From the NCBI GenBank assembly GCA_028571685.1, contig CM053146.1:63335431-63399430 (forward strand): DNA of 64,000 nt, read 5' to 3'. This document shows positions 11,459-23,190 of this stretch, piece after piece. The position numbers and the translations under genes are program-made. How positions within the stretch are numbered: position 1 is the first letter of the stretch; each line of letters starts with the position of its first letter. The notes beneath the pieces are model-generated. The model did no database searches, was not told the DNA's origin, and worked only from the letters and a program-made list of their open reading frames with translations. Source of the DNA: Heterohyrax brucei (lineage: Eukaryota; Chordata; Mammalia; Hyracoidea; Procaviidae).

Positions 11459-11498
11459 AAGCCAAGCCAAGTGCCATTGAGTCAGATCCAACTCTTGA
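11459..11498 (-). mobile_element. AfroSINE 3' tail scrap
   Basis: GTGCCATTGAGTCAGATCCA is the reverse complement of the SINE tail. Only about 40 bases remain. Confidence 0.6.
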
Positions 11499-12710
11499 TA
11501 AAGGCACATCTTTTTGTCTTTTATGAGGAGGAGGGTTTATTGTTCTTTGCTTCAGCTTTGTCTTTTCCTTAGCCTTACATTTCTTAGAAATATACATTTT
11601 TGTTTTGTTTATCTTTTTATATGCATTCTGCTAGAAATGAGTTGAGGAAATATTATGCTAGTGTTTTCTTCCATTTATTTTATTAGTGAGTCATTTTTCC
11701 ATTGTTCTCTTTATATCTCTTAATATTTTATTTATACAATCCCGTATATTTCATCAAAACTTGAGATAGCTTTCAATTACATATAAAATGAAATAAATAT
11801 CAGAATCACAGAAAATGTAAGTTAAAATATAAGTAAAGGCTTGAGAAAAGTAAAAATGCAAATATATGCACATAAAATTGTACTATTTCATCATGGAAAA
11901 TATTATTCTGAACGTTTTTACAGAAAAGTCCTTGGGTTTACCTCTTGAGAAAAATCAGACCAATTCAATCATAAAAATAACCTTACACAGAGTATACTGC
12001 CCACAGGAAAGAGGGAATATATTGAAACCGTAGTCTATAAATTCATTTGTCAAACTGATCATTGCTTGTTACCTAACTCTTCCTGCCCCATTCTGTAAAG
12101 TAAATTTTGCTGTAAGTCATAATTTCAGTTTTCTTGTTGGGTAAAGGTCAGGCGGAGATGGATGAGAGCTTAACCAGTTGCTAGATTCAGTACTTTAAGT
12201 GTAAAATACGTGAGGGGGAGAGAATTAGCCTCAGATTTGATAGCTTTGCTGACCCTGCCCTCCTCCTGCAGATTACAAAGAGCCCAGAGCACTGCTATAT
12301 TCCCAACCAGCCAGAGAATCAACCTTACTATTTTTAATGCTGACATAGTTTCTAAAAGAAGAAAGTTTTCAAGCAGTAGTTGTAGGAGCAGATATTAATG
12401 CTTATTAAGTGATAGGGAATCGGTGTTCATGTGTAAGAAATCAGAGAGTAAACAAGAGGTCAGTATCTGTGGTAAAACAGAGGACACAGGAGCATTTGAA
12501 AGTGAGGGGAGTTTCTGGTTGGCCCCAGAGTTATTAAGAGGTTAATAGAGTTAGATGGGTTTTTTGCAATCGGTAATAAAATAGATGAGAAAATGTAGCA
12601 ATCCCTTGTCCCGTGTATATTGAAGTACCATGATTTTCACATTCTGTACATCCAAATCTATTGCACTGACATTAGTAGTTAATGCGTACAACTAAATTTA
12701 AGGCTTTATA

Positions 12711-12852
12711 CCAAACCTGTTGCCACTGAGTCACTCCTGCTTCATAGCAACCCAACGGGATCAAGTAGAACTGCCCCTATAGGATTTCCAAGGAGCAGCT
12801 GGTGGATTTGAACTGCAGCTGAGCTCTCAAACATTGCACTACCAGGGTTCCT
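12711..12852 (-). mobile_element. AfroSINE-type SINE
   Basis: Antisense order: TTGCCACTGAGTCACTCCTG, AAGTAGAACTGCCCC, TTTCCAAGGAGCAGCTGG, and the head end CACTACCAGGGTTCC. Confidence 0.85.
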
Positions 12853-12957
12853 AAGGCTTTGCAGGGGCTGGGTTTTACATTTTGTTTGTATATTAAAATT
12901 TTGTTTCTAAAAAGTATGAATACAAGTCCTTGCCCCTCTCCCCACTGGGGTGAGTTT

Positions 12958-12976
12958 AACACACACACACACACAT
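12958..12976. repeat. (CA)n short microsatellite
   Basis: About nine CA units. Confidence 0.8.
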
Positions 12977-13559
12977 TTATGTAACTACTAAAGATAAAAG
13001 ATAAATGCAAGACTAATCCCTAAGTCAATTTATCTTTATTTTTCCTCCATCTGGAGCAAATAATTTACAGCACAAAAAGGCATCAACATATTGTAGGACA
13101 TGAACTTAAATGGAAACACTTTATACCTCAGTAGAAATTAACTGAATTTATAAAGGAGATATAGTAAGAAGTTAGGTTGTATTGTATATATTTATAAATA
13201 GACTATTACATCATCTATCACATATAAAGGACTGTTACTGAATACTTCGGAGATAATGATTTGTTGTGGCTATAAGCTGTACAACTACATAATTTTATCA
13301 TATATTCCTTCATGTTTCTCCTCTGAACACTGGAAAGAATAAGAATCTCTTTTAAAACCTGCCTTAGAATCAAAGGTTTTCCTGCCTTATTTTTAGCTCA
13401 CTTGACTTTAATCTCCCTCACTTGTGGCAGGCCATCTTCTTGCCACAGTAACTACAGTGTGATAGTTTTCTGACCGCCACCACAAAAGCTTTTCTTAACT
13501 TGGTAAATTTTGTAAAAATAAGACAAACTTTATTCAAAAATAAAAGTTTAGAAGAGTTT

Positions 13560-14070
13560 GTGGTAAAAGGGAAAAAAAAAATCCCTTTATTCTCTCATCT
13601 TCACATACCATAGTGACTACCCCCTACATCTGAATACATGTACCCAATATGTAGAAGAAAATCTAGATTAGAACATGCCAAACTGTTCATTCAATTTGTG
13701 TGTGTGTGTCTTGTGTTAGGGTTGGTTGGTTTTTTGTAAAGAATGCATTGTTCTTTAATACAGGGTTTTTGTTAAAACTGTGTGTATGTTTCTCTGTCCA
13801 TTTATAAAGATCTGCTTCCTTTTGTAATGACCAACTGGTTTTCATTGTTTGGAAAATTTGTGCAACCAGTCCTTTATTAATGGACATTTAAATTTTTTCC
13901 AGTTTTTCACCTTGACAAATAATAGTAGAGGTTTTCTGTGTTCATCTACTGTCTCTGTAGATTAGATTTCTGTAAGCTGAGCTGCCTGAGCAGGGCAGTT
14001 TATATTTTTGTTTTGGTGAACAGTGTCCGATTGCCCACCCAAAATGCTTAACAATATAAACTCCTGCCTA
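13560..14070 (-). mobile_element. L1M-like antisense remnant
   Basis: GGACATTTAAATTTTTTCCA and GTTTTGGTGAACAGTGTCC sit in a T-rich context that resembles antisense L1M 3' sequence. Assignment is tentative. Confidence 0.35.
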
Positions 14071-14399
14071 TACCAACCATCATGCTTACCTATCTTAAGT
14101 GTTACCAGAAGTATAAAAATTCAATAAACTATTAAGCTTTAAAATGTCTTTTTCAAATTTCCTTTTATCACAGGGTTTATGTAAGCATTAAACAGATTAA
14201 ATCATTTAAATCTCATCTTGGAATTAAATAAAATCACATAATGTTTTCTGTTCATTGCTTTTCTGCTGTTTTCATATGTAGCTAAAAATGATCCAGTACA
14301 TTTTTACATCAACAAAAATACAACAACCAACACCAAAACAAGCAAAAAACAAAACTATTTTGTCACCATTAGAGGTAATTAAGAGTACCAGCACTCCAG

Positions 14400-14575
14400 T
14401 GCAGAGGTTCCCAAACTTTACTGCACTTTAGGATCACCTGTGGAGTTGATTGAAAATCCGCATGCCCAGGCCTCACCCTACACAGTTAAATCCAGCAACC
14501 TGGGATGGAAACCAGGCATCACCAGTTTTTAAAGATCCCCCATGTGATTCCACTGTCTGAGTTTGAGAACAGTGC
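14400..14575 (+). mobile_element. hAT-Charlie MER5/MER20-like MITE
   Basis: GAGGTTCCCAAACTTTACTG, GGATCACCTGTGGAG, CATGCCCAGGCCTCACCC and GAGTTTGAGAACAGTG give the ordered layout of MER5/MER20-type elements with inverted ends. Confidence 0.7.
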
Positions 14576-14817
14576 CTTACTCTAAAACCAGCAATGAAAG
14601 AGAAGAATTCAGAGGTTACCCTGCCTGTCCTCTACAAGCTGTGTTCAAGGGTTGCCAGACAACCTAGCTGTTTCAGCTGTCTAAAGAATTATGCTATAGA
14701 AGGTTTCTAACTGATAAATGTAGGCAGAATAATAAAACTTAAAAATGGCCACCTTGCAGCACTTAATGAAATAATTGCTTCAAGCAAAGATTGCCAGTGG
14801 ATACCAGAATCTGAGTT

Positions 14818-14998
14818 TTCAACCTTGGCTGCATATTAGAATCAGTTAGGTTCTTGTTAAAAATGCCAGTATTCAGGCCACAACCCAGACTAAATAAATT
14901 GATAACCCTTTGCGGGACTCAAGCAGCGGTAGTTTCTAAACTCTTCTTCCCTCCTCTTATCCATGGACTGCCTCGTGCAACCAAGGTTGAAGACCGCT
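14818..14998 (+). mobile_element. MER5-like hAT MITE, second copy
   Basis: TTTCAACCTTGGCTGCATAT, TAGAATCAGTTAGG and CAGGCCACAACCCAGAC start as in MER5. The end, CAAGGTTGAAGACCGCTG, is roughly inverted. Confidence 0.6.
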
Positions 14999-15394
14999 GT
15001 GTTAGGAGAAAGGTTGAGGTTGAACTTGACAATCAGGCCCCCACCATCAGAAGTGGCTAGTCTGACAGCACTGAAGGTTGTGAAGAACATAGCACCGTCT
15101 ATAAAGTAATATCCCCCTGGAAATTTAACCTGCAAGCTTTTAGCTCTTTCTGCTTGTAAGAAAATATTGGGGACAGAGGGTTCTGTAAATGACACTGTGA
15201 GAAAATCATCAGACAAATCTAGAATGGGGTACATCCTACAGGTTTGTTGTTGTGGTCTCCTATGGTTTAGTGAAAACGAGTAGATAGAAACTTCTTTCTA
15301 AATTAAGGAACTTAAGGAGCAATAGCAGTCCAGTGCAATCAGTGAGCCTTATTTGAGTCTATCTAGTACAAGCCAACTGTAGAAAGCTATTTCT

Positions 15395-15765
15395 CACCCC
15401 TGAAACTATCACCCCCAGACGCTCTGCTAACTCTGAACTGAAGCCACTCCAGAAGTCCACCCTTCAGCCAAAGATGAGACAAGCCTATAAAACAAAACAC
15501 TGTCGCACGTGAGAAACGTGGTTCTCAGTTCAGTCAGGTGTATGAGACCAAAATAGGCAACACCTGGTCAAAACAAAGGTGAAAACTCAAAAAAGGGACG
15601 GGAGAACTGAGCTGCAGTACATCAGGAACCTAGAGTGGAAAGGGAAAGGGGGAGAGTGCTAACACATTGCAGGGATTGCCACTATTGTCACAAAACAGTG
15701 TATGTGTAAAATTTTTTAATGAAAAACTAATTTGCCCTGTAAACTTTTAAGTCTAAACTCATTAC
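15395..15765 (+). mobile_element. Retroposon 3'-end-like family, copy a (possibly afrotherian L1 3' UTR)
   Basis: GAGACAAGCCTATAAAACAA, then GAGAAACGTGGTTCTCAGTT, ending in AACTAATTTGCCCTGTAAAC. Its end resembles those at 23130-23190 and 58530-58575. It looks like the 3' end of a retroelement; which one is uncertain. Confidence 0.4.
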
Positions 15766-16128
15766 TAGATAGCGTTATGGAATAACTTGTTTTATAGAGT
15801 CTTTATTTTATAGGTATATCTATGAAAGTATGTAGAGGTGCAATGACCTGATGAGAGAGATTTGTTTTAACATTTGTAAGGGAGAAAGAAGTAAATGGAG
15901 CAAGTCTGGCATAATGTTGGTAATAAATCAAGTAAGGGATGCATATGAAGTCTCATTACACTTTTCTCTGTGTTTATGTTTGAAATTTTTAATTAAAAAC
16001 ACTTAAATACAAATTTTTAAATCAGAGAGTTGGAAATATTGGGGTTAAGTTAGCCTATCATAGTGACATGTTTTAGAGCCAGCAAAATGTTGACAGTGCT
16101 CTGAAACTTGGGGGAAAAGTCTGAGACT

Positions 16129-16175
16129 CATCACTGTCAAGTTGATTCCAACTCACAGAGGACCCTGTGGGCAGG
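16129..16175 (-). mobile_element. AfroSINE tail fragment
   Basis: ACTGTCAAGTTGATTCCAAC followed by GGACCCTGTGGGCAGG resembles the antisense tail of the SINE. Short and degraded. Confidence 0.4.
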
Positions 16176-17339
16176 TTTAGCCCTAAGGTCGACGGTATTG
16201 AGAACCCAGCTATCAGAGGACATGAGGTTTCCAGCCAGTGGGCCTTAACTGTGTTTTTCCCAGTGGGGATTTTATCAAGTGTATCCATGTTAAGCAAGAT
16301 TACCACTGCAGGAATTAGCCTTTCCAGTAGGGTAGAACTATGAATTTATCACTGCATACATGCCTAAGAACTAGCATTTTGCTTTAGCTCACATCCAAGT
16401 ATACCTGAATTTTTCTAAGTCATGTATACATGATATTTCAACATATCCCCAAATAATTTAAATATACAAGTTAGTATGAAAACCGGTACCCAGTTTCAGC
16501 CTTCAGTATTTTATATATGATACAAGCATACTGTGTAAATTTTAAATTTTCTCATGTTTTGGTGATAATGTGAACAAAGGTTACATTAATTAAAATAAAA
16601 TAGAAATTGGTCAGCCTGAAAGCTTGTTTTTCTATTCTACCTCTTTAACACATGGAACTGCAATGTCTCAGTTTACAGTTGTTGCCTTGGGAGACAGTTG
16701 GAAAGTTTACCTTCTACAATTCCACCCTTCATTCTTATGCCAGAATTAGGCAGCCCTTACCTTTGTCTTAGTGATCTTCACTAAAAAGACAACCCATTGA
16801 GAAAATACAGAACAACAACCTCACTTGAGGGAAAAAAAAAAATTTGTTTTCATGGTAAATATTATCTTTTAAACTTTAAAATTTTTTTTTTTTTGACATG
16901 CGCCGTCTATCTTGTATCTTCCACTGTCAAATATTCCCATTCTCCACTTAGTAAATCTTCTAGCGTTATTTTCAAGCATTTGGATGTATTTTCCATAGCC
17001 CACTCACTGACTTTACACCGCATTGAATCCCTGACTTATGATGTCTTCAGTGATAAGACGGTACAGGAAACGAGAGCCCCACGTTCATGTATGTGCACCT
17101 ACATGCTAAACACAGTGCTGTATGTTTGATATGTGTAGTCCCCTTTTCAACTGTGTATTTCTTAACTCTGTTTTTCTAGTTGTCATTGTTCAGGTATGGC
17201 TTATACATTTTTTTAAGCGTGGTTTGACACCTATATTTTTGTTAACACTCAGAGTGCAAACATGTAATAAACACTCATTTTAAAATGACTATTTGTGGAA
17301 GTTCGTATTTAGTTGACTTTTCCTGAAAACTAAACAACT

Positions 17340-17530
17340 TTTGTAGAGGGTCAGCAAAAAAGAGGAAGAAGATCCTCAAGGAGCTGGGTTGACACAGTGG
17401 CTACAACAGTGAGGGCCAACGTGGCAGTGATTGTGAGGATGGTGCAAGGCCAGGCAGTATTGCCTTCTGTTGTACCTAGGAGTGCTGAAAGTTAGAGCTG
17501 ACGTCTCAGCGCCTAGCAACAGTGACAGTA
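17340..17530 (+). mobile_element. RTE LINE 3' end (sense)
   Basis: GAGGGTCAGCAAAAAAGAGG, GGGTTGACACAGTGGCTACA and GGATGGTGCAAGGCCAGGCA correspond to the reverse complement of 20150-20310. It ends CGCCTAGCAACAGTGAC. A short 3'-only insertion. Confidence 0.75.
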
Positions 17531-17579
17531 TTCTTGGACAGAATTCAGGACTTTTAAAATATCTGTGAGCAAGGTAGTG

Positions 17580-17990
17580 CTTGTCTTAGTTATCTAGTGC
17601 TGCTATAACAGAAATAAAACAGGTGGTGGCTTTAACAAGCAGAAATTTGTTTTCTCACAGTTTAGAAGTCTGAAAGTTCAAATTTAAGGTGCTGTCTCTA
17701 GAGGAAGACTTTCTGTCAGCTCTGGAGGAAAATCCTGGTCAATTCTTAGTTTCTGCTCCAAGGCAGACTTCGTGTGGCTTCACATCTGTCTTCCCCTGTG
17801 GCGTTTAATCAGTTTTTGCATCTCAAAAGAAATTGAATCTGCAAACCAGGACGGGGAACAGAAGCACTAAATCTGTTACTAGGCCATTTAATTGGGATGA
17901 CAGTAAACCTCCAAACTAATAAAACAAATCCCCTGAGGTATTGGTCTTGCATTAGCAGCCTCAATCACTACTCTTTGGGGGGGGGGGTCA
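17580..17990 (-). mobile_element. MaLR (MLT1-like) LTR, antisense
   Basis: GTCTTAGTTATCTAGTGCTG, GAAATTTGTTTTCTCACAG and CTGTCAGCTCTGGAGGAA are the reverse complement of a MaLR-type LTR 3' half. It shares wording with 60045-60330. A G run lies at 17977-17987. Confidence 0.6.
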
Positions 17991-18029
17991 TTATTATGAA
18001 TATATCTATCACACAACTTTTTGCCAGTT

Positions 18030-18890
18030 CAAGTTATTGACAGCAGTAAAATTAATCAGCTTGTTCATCATTAACCTTCTTTTTCCCCTTTCCTTCTGCC
18101 CCTGGTAACCCACTAATAAACTTTGTTCACTATACATTAACCTTTTTTTTGGTCTTTTTATGGAAGTAAAGTCATATAATGTTTGTCCTATGTGACTGGC
18201 TTATTTCGCTTAGCATATTATCTTTGAGCTCCATGCATACTGTAGCATGTATCAAGCCTTCATTTTTCCTATTGGCTATGTAGTATTATGTTGTATATAT
18301 GTTAAAACCACGTGTTGTTTATCCATTCACCTATTGATCAAAATTTGACTATCGTGAATAGTGATGCAATGAATATTGGTGTATGTGTATCTTTTTGAGT
18401 GTCTGCTTTCTTGTGTTTGGGGTATATGTCTAGGAGTGGAATTGCTGGATCACGTAGGAGTTCTGGAAACCTTGGTGGCCTAGTAGTTAAGTGCTACAGC
18501 TGCTAACCAAAAGGTCGGCAGTTCAGATCTGCCAGGTACTCCTTGGAAATTTGATGGGGAAGTTCTACTCTGACCTATAGGGATGCTATGAGTCAGAGTG
18601 ACCTCAACAGCACTGGTTTTGGTTTTTTTTTTTTTTTTTTTTTTTCTTTTAATGGAAGTTCAATTTGTAGGTCTTTTGTTTGTTTGTTTTTGTTTTTGAG
18701 GAACTGCCACACACTGTTTTACACAGTATTTTGTATTCCCACTAGCGGTAGATAAGAATTCCAGTTTTCCAGTATCCTCGCCAACATTTGTTACTTTTGG
18801 GGGGTTTTTTTGTTTGTTTCGTTTTGTTTGAATCTTAGTTATCCTAGTTGGAATGACATGGTATCCCATTGTGATTTTGAGTGAACTACC
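18030..18890 (-). mobile_element. L1 3' region, antisense, split by an AfroSINE
   Basis: CTGGTAACCCACTAATAAAC, GTGACTGGCTTATTTCGCTT, TTTATCCATTCACCTATTGA and TAGGAGTGGAATTGCTGGAT follow the antisense L1 order. After the SINE, ACTGCCACACACTGTTTTAC and GTATCCCATTGTGATTTTGA continue it. Confidence 0.8.
18464..18645 (+). mobile_element. AfroSINE inserted in L1
   Basis: Near-complete copy from GGAAACCTTGGTGGCCTAGT through GCTGCTAACCAAAAGGTCGG and CTATGAGTCAGAGTGACC to a 23-base T run. GGAGTTC before it and GGAAGTTC after it look like a diverged target-site duplication. Confidence 0.9.
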
Positions 18891-19534
18891 TTCTAGTTCA
18901 TTACATAGTACCTGCAGTACTTAAATGCTTGTAAGCAGCCATCAGAGGCACAACTGATCTGTATTGACTGGCTGTAACAGAGGAAGAAGGCGAGTCAAGG
19001 GTAAGAGGAGGATATAGAATATGTGGCTAATTACCTTTGTGAACAACTCCTTCCTTTGCCTTGAGACCAGCAAGAGTTGAATGGTGTCTGGCTACCATTT
19101 TGCAACATTTTGATCAAAGATTACACAGAAAAATCTTGATCAAAAGAGGAAAACAATTTCAGATTCTCATAGACTGTAGACTCTCTGGCAACATAGATGG
19201 TGGGTAAATCTCTGAAGTAAGTTTTAAACCTTAAACCAAAAGTATCCCCTGAAGTCACTGGAAAACCAACAGTAGTTTAGCATAGCTAATAAAAGAACAA
19301 GACAAAAAAGGTCTGCTTTAAGCATTATGCTCTTTTTAATAACTGTCTGTATGAGGTCCTCCATGTTGTTTCTAAGCTAACAACAGCTACTTGAAAGATA
19401 GGAACCTTAAGGTGTAGTGAGTTTCTGTTAATACAAGAAGAACAACTCAAAAAAGGAGAGTGAGAATGGTTACACACTTAAAAAGAATATAATCCATGTC
19501 ACTGCATAGTACAAATCCCCCCCCCCCAAAAAAA

Positions 19535-19686
19535 TCCATTGGTGTCAACTCGATTTCGATTCATAGCAGACTCTAGGGCAGAGTAGAAGTACCTGTAGAC
19601 TTTTCAAGAAACAGCTAGTGGATGTCAAATGCCAGCTTTTTGTTTAGCAGCCATAGTACTAAACCACTACACCACCAAGGTTTCCA
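19535..19686 (-). mobile_element. AfroSINE-type SINE
   Basis: Antisense: ATTGGTGTCAACTCGATTTC, GCAGAGTAGAAGTACC, and the head end ACTACACCACCAAGGTTTCC. Confidence 0.85.
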
Positions 19687-19794
19687 GTGTACCTATAGGA
19701 GCTATTAAATTAATGTATGTTTTGGTATGTATATTCTTAACCACAATAATAAATAAAATTTAGAAGGAAAAAAATGTGATTCCCCTCCAGAACG

Positions 19795-20105
19795 GAAATC
19801 AACTAAAGATTCCCTAATCCTGTCTCAATAACATAACAAACACAACTCATTCCTGAATGGAATTATAACCAGAGTCATCAATTTCTATTCCTGTTGCCAT
19901 ATAGTTAGTTCTGACTCATAGCAACCCTATAGGACAGAATAAAACTGCCCTACAAAATTTCCAAGGAGTGGGTGGTAGATCTGAACTGCTGACCTTTTGG
20001 TTAGTAGCTGAGCGTTTCTCCACTGGGCCGCCAGAATTCCCACCGCAGGCATAGAGGTTGGGATTTACCATATTTGGGGGCACACAATTTAAGCCATAAA
20101 AGCAC
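19795..20105 (-). mobile_element. MaLR-type LTR fragment split by an AfroSINE
   Basis: TAATCCTGTCTCAATAACAT, TGAATGGAATTATAACC and, after the SINE, GCATAGAGGTTGGGATTTAC and GGGGGCACACAATTTAAGCC share the antisense wording of the 5' part of the LTR at 60330-60545. Confidence 0.5.
19889..20041 (-). mobile_element. AfroSINE-type SINE nested in LTR
   Basis: Antisense: TTAGTTCTGACTCATAGCAA, CAGAATAAAACTGCCC, CAAAATTTCCAAGGAGTGGG and GACCTTTTGGTTAGTAGCTG, ending CCAGAATTCC. Confidence 0.88.
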
Positions 20106-20117
20106 TCCAGTGATGTT

Positions 20118-22665
20118 TTTTGTTGTTGTTGTTGTTGTTAAGTGCTTTTGAGTGAGTTCCGACTCATAGCGACCTTGTGTACAGCAGAGCGAAACACTGC
20201 CCAGTCTTGCACCATGTCCACAATTGTTTTTATGCTTAAAACCATTGTTGAAGTCACTGTGTCAGTCCATCTCATCAAGGATCTTCCTCTTCTTTGCTGA
20301 CCCTCCACTGTACTAATCATGATGTCCTTCTCCAGGGTCTGATCCTTCCTGGTAACATGTCCAAAGTATGTAAGTCACAGTCTTGCCATCTTTGCTTCCA
20401 AAGAACACTCTGGTTATGCTTCTTCCAAAACAGATCTGTTTTTTCTTTTGGCAGTCCATGGTACATTCAACATTCTTCTCCAACACCACAATTCAAAGGC
20501 ATCAATTCTTCTTCTCTCCTCTTTGTTCATTGCCCAGCTTTTGCATGCATATGACACTACTGAGAATTCTGTGGCTTGGGTCAGATGCACTTTAGTCTTC
20601 AAGGTGACATCTTTACTTTACAATGCTTTAGAGAGGTCATGTGCAGCCGATTTTCCCAGTGCAGTGTATCGTTTGAGTTCTTGACTGTTGTTTCCATGGG
20701 CATTGATTGTGGACCCAAGTAAAATGAAATGCTTGACAACCTCAATCTTTTCTCCAATTTGTAATGATATTCCTTACTGGTCCAGTTGTTAGGATTTTTG
20801 TTTGGTTCATGTCGAGGTGCAGTCCATACAGAAGGCTGTAGTCTTTGATCTTCATCAGTAGGTATTTCAAATCTTCTTCACTTACAGCAAGTAAGGAGGT
20901 GTCATCTGCGTAACGCAGGTTGTTAATGAGTCATTCTCCAATCCTGATGCCTCATTATTCTTTGTGTAATCAAGCTTCTCAGATTATTTGCTCAGCATAC
21001 AGAATGAAAGTATATGGAGAGAGGATACAATCCTGACATACACCTTTCCTGGCTTTGAACCATGCAGTTCCCCCTTGTTCTGTTTACACAACTACTTCTT
21101 GATCCATATGCAGGTTCCTTAAGACCACAACTAAGTGTTCTGGAATTCCCATTATACACAATGAAGTCATATGAGCTACACAGTCAAATGCCTTTGCATA
21201 ATCAATGAAACACAGGTAAACGTCTTTCCGATACTCTCTGCTTTCAGCCAAAATCCATCTGACATCAGCAATATCCCTGGTTCTACATCCTGTTCTGAAT
21301 CCGGCTTGAATTTCTGGCAGTTCTTTGTCAATATACTGTTACAGTTGTTTTTGAATGATCTTTAACAGAATTTTACTTGGGTGTGATAATGATGTTGTTC
21401 AGTAATTTCCACATTTGGTTGGATCACCTTTCTTTGGAATGGACATAAATGTGGTTTTCTTCCAGTTAGTTGGCCAGGTAGCTGTCCTCTAGTTTTCTTG
21501 GCATAAATGGGTGAGCACCTGTAGCACTGCAACTGTTTGTTGAAATATCTCAGTTGATATTCCATCAGTTCCTGGAGCCTTGTTTTTCACTAGTGCCTAT
21601 AACACAGCTTTGACTTCCTCCATCAGTACCATTCGTTCTCTTCAGATGGCTGAACGTGGACTAGTTCTTTGTGGTATAATGACTGTGTATTCCTTCCATC
21701 TTCTTTTGATGCCTCCTGAGTTGTTTAATACTTTCCTTGTAGAATCCTTCATTATTGTAACTTGAGGCTTGAATTTTATCTTCAGTTCTTTCAGTTCATA
21801 CAGAAAATGTTTTTCCCTTTTGGTTTTCTATTTCCAGCTCTTTGCACGTGTCATTATAGTACTCTATTTTGTCTTCTCGAGCTGCCCTTTGGAATCTTAT
21901 GTTTAGGTCTTTTACGTCATCATTTCTTCTTTTTACTTTAACTACTCGATGTTCAAGAGGAGGTTTCAGAGTCTCTTCTGACATCCAATTTGGTCTTTTA
22001 TTTCCTCCTGACTTTTTAATGACCTTTTGCTCTCTTTATGGATGATGTCTTTGATGTCATTCCACAAATCATCTGGTCTTCAGCCATTAATGGTCAACAC
22101 ATCAAAATCTGTTCTTGAGGTGGTCTTTAAGCTCAGGTGGATGTATTCAAGGTCGTACTTTGGCTGTTGTGTACTTATTCTAATTTTCTTTGGTTTCAGT
22201 TTGAATTTGCATATGAGCAGTTGATGGTCTGTGCCACAGTCAGCACCTGGTCTTGTTCAGACTGCCGACATGGAGCTTTTCCATCACCTTTCTCCACATA
22301 TGTAGTCACTTTGGTTCCTGTGTATTCCATCTGATAAGGTACATGTGTACAGTCACTACTTGTGTTGGTTAAAAACGGGCAATGAAGAGGTCATTAGTCT
22401 TGCAAAGTTCTGTCATGCCATCTCTGATGTTATTTCTATCACCAAGGCCCTATTTCCTGACTACCGATCCTTCTTTGCTTCCAACTTTTGCATTCCGGTC
22501 ACCAGTAATTATCAATGCATCCTGAGTGCGCGTTCTATCAATTTCAGATTGCGGAAGCTGGTAAGAATCTTTAGTCTCTTCATCTTTGGCCTTAGTGCTT
22601 GTCATGTAAATTTGAATAAATAGTTGTATTAACTGACCTTCCTTGTAGGCGTGTAGTGATACTGA
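20118..22665 (-). mobile_element. RTE-class LINE, 5'-truncated, antisense to PKP4
   Basis: The 3' end shows the (GTT)n antisense tail at 20118-20140, then GAGTTCCGACTCATAGCGAC. Minus-strand frames give broken pieces of the RTE polyprotein: a reverse-transcriptase C-terminal part near 20400-20600 (KVHLTQATEF, CKSWAMNKEE) and, at the 5' side, an endonuclease piece near 22450-22668 (IIQ-like IQIYM, ALIITGDRNAKVGSKEGSV). Many stops and frameshifts make it inactive. It lacks the first part of the endonuclease domain. RTE elements encode one protein with an AP-like endonuclease followed by a reverse transcriptase. Confidence 0.85.
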
Positions 22666-22954
22666 CAACTAATACACTTTTCAAATTTATTATTGTAGAA
22701 ATCAAAAAAAGTATTATGCCAGTATATGCAGATATAATGCATGCTTAACATAGGAAATTGAATCTGGCCAGACATATTTAGAACAAAGTTTGAAGGAAGC
22801 TAGAATATATACTTCATTAATGGTTTCTATTTTCCAAGGCTTTTCACATATTTTCTAGATGAGTAAAAATGTTTAGAGCATTGTCTTAATGATAGTTAAA
22901 AGTCACCATAATTATGTGCAGCACCCGGAATTCTAGATATACTCAAAGAGAACC

Positions 22955-23190
22955 AGACTAGAAATAATTTCAAGAAATATAGTTGTTGTTTACCCAAAAG
23001 CGAAGAGATGGCGGGGAGGGAAAGAGAAGTAGATCAGTGGAAACAGTAAAAGCAGAATGGAAATCATGAGAATAGCTGACATATTGTGAAAATTGTAACC
23101 AATGGTATGGAACAGTTTGTATAAAATTATGAAGTAGAAACCAGTTTGCTATGTAAATTTTCACCTAAAACACAATAAAATATTATTTTG
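22955..23190 (+). mobile_element. Retroposon 3'-end-like family, copy b
   Basis: Ends GTTTGCTATGTAAATTTTCA then CCTAAAACACAATAAAATAT, with an AATAAA-type signal. The upstream part, GGCGGGGAGGGAAAGAGAAG, is GC-richer. It is related to the end of copies a and c. Confidence 0.4.

Noticed and set aside
14890..15234. 114-codon minus-strand open frame
   Set aside because: It overlaps a MER5-like element and non-repetitive intron, with no family similarity I recognise.
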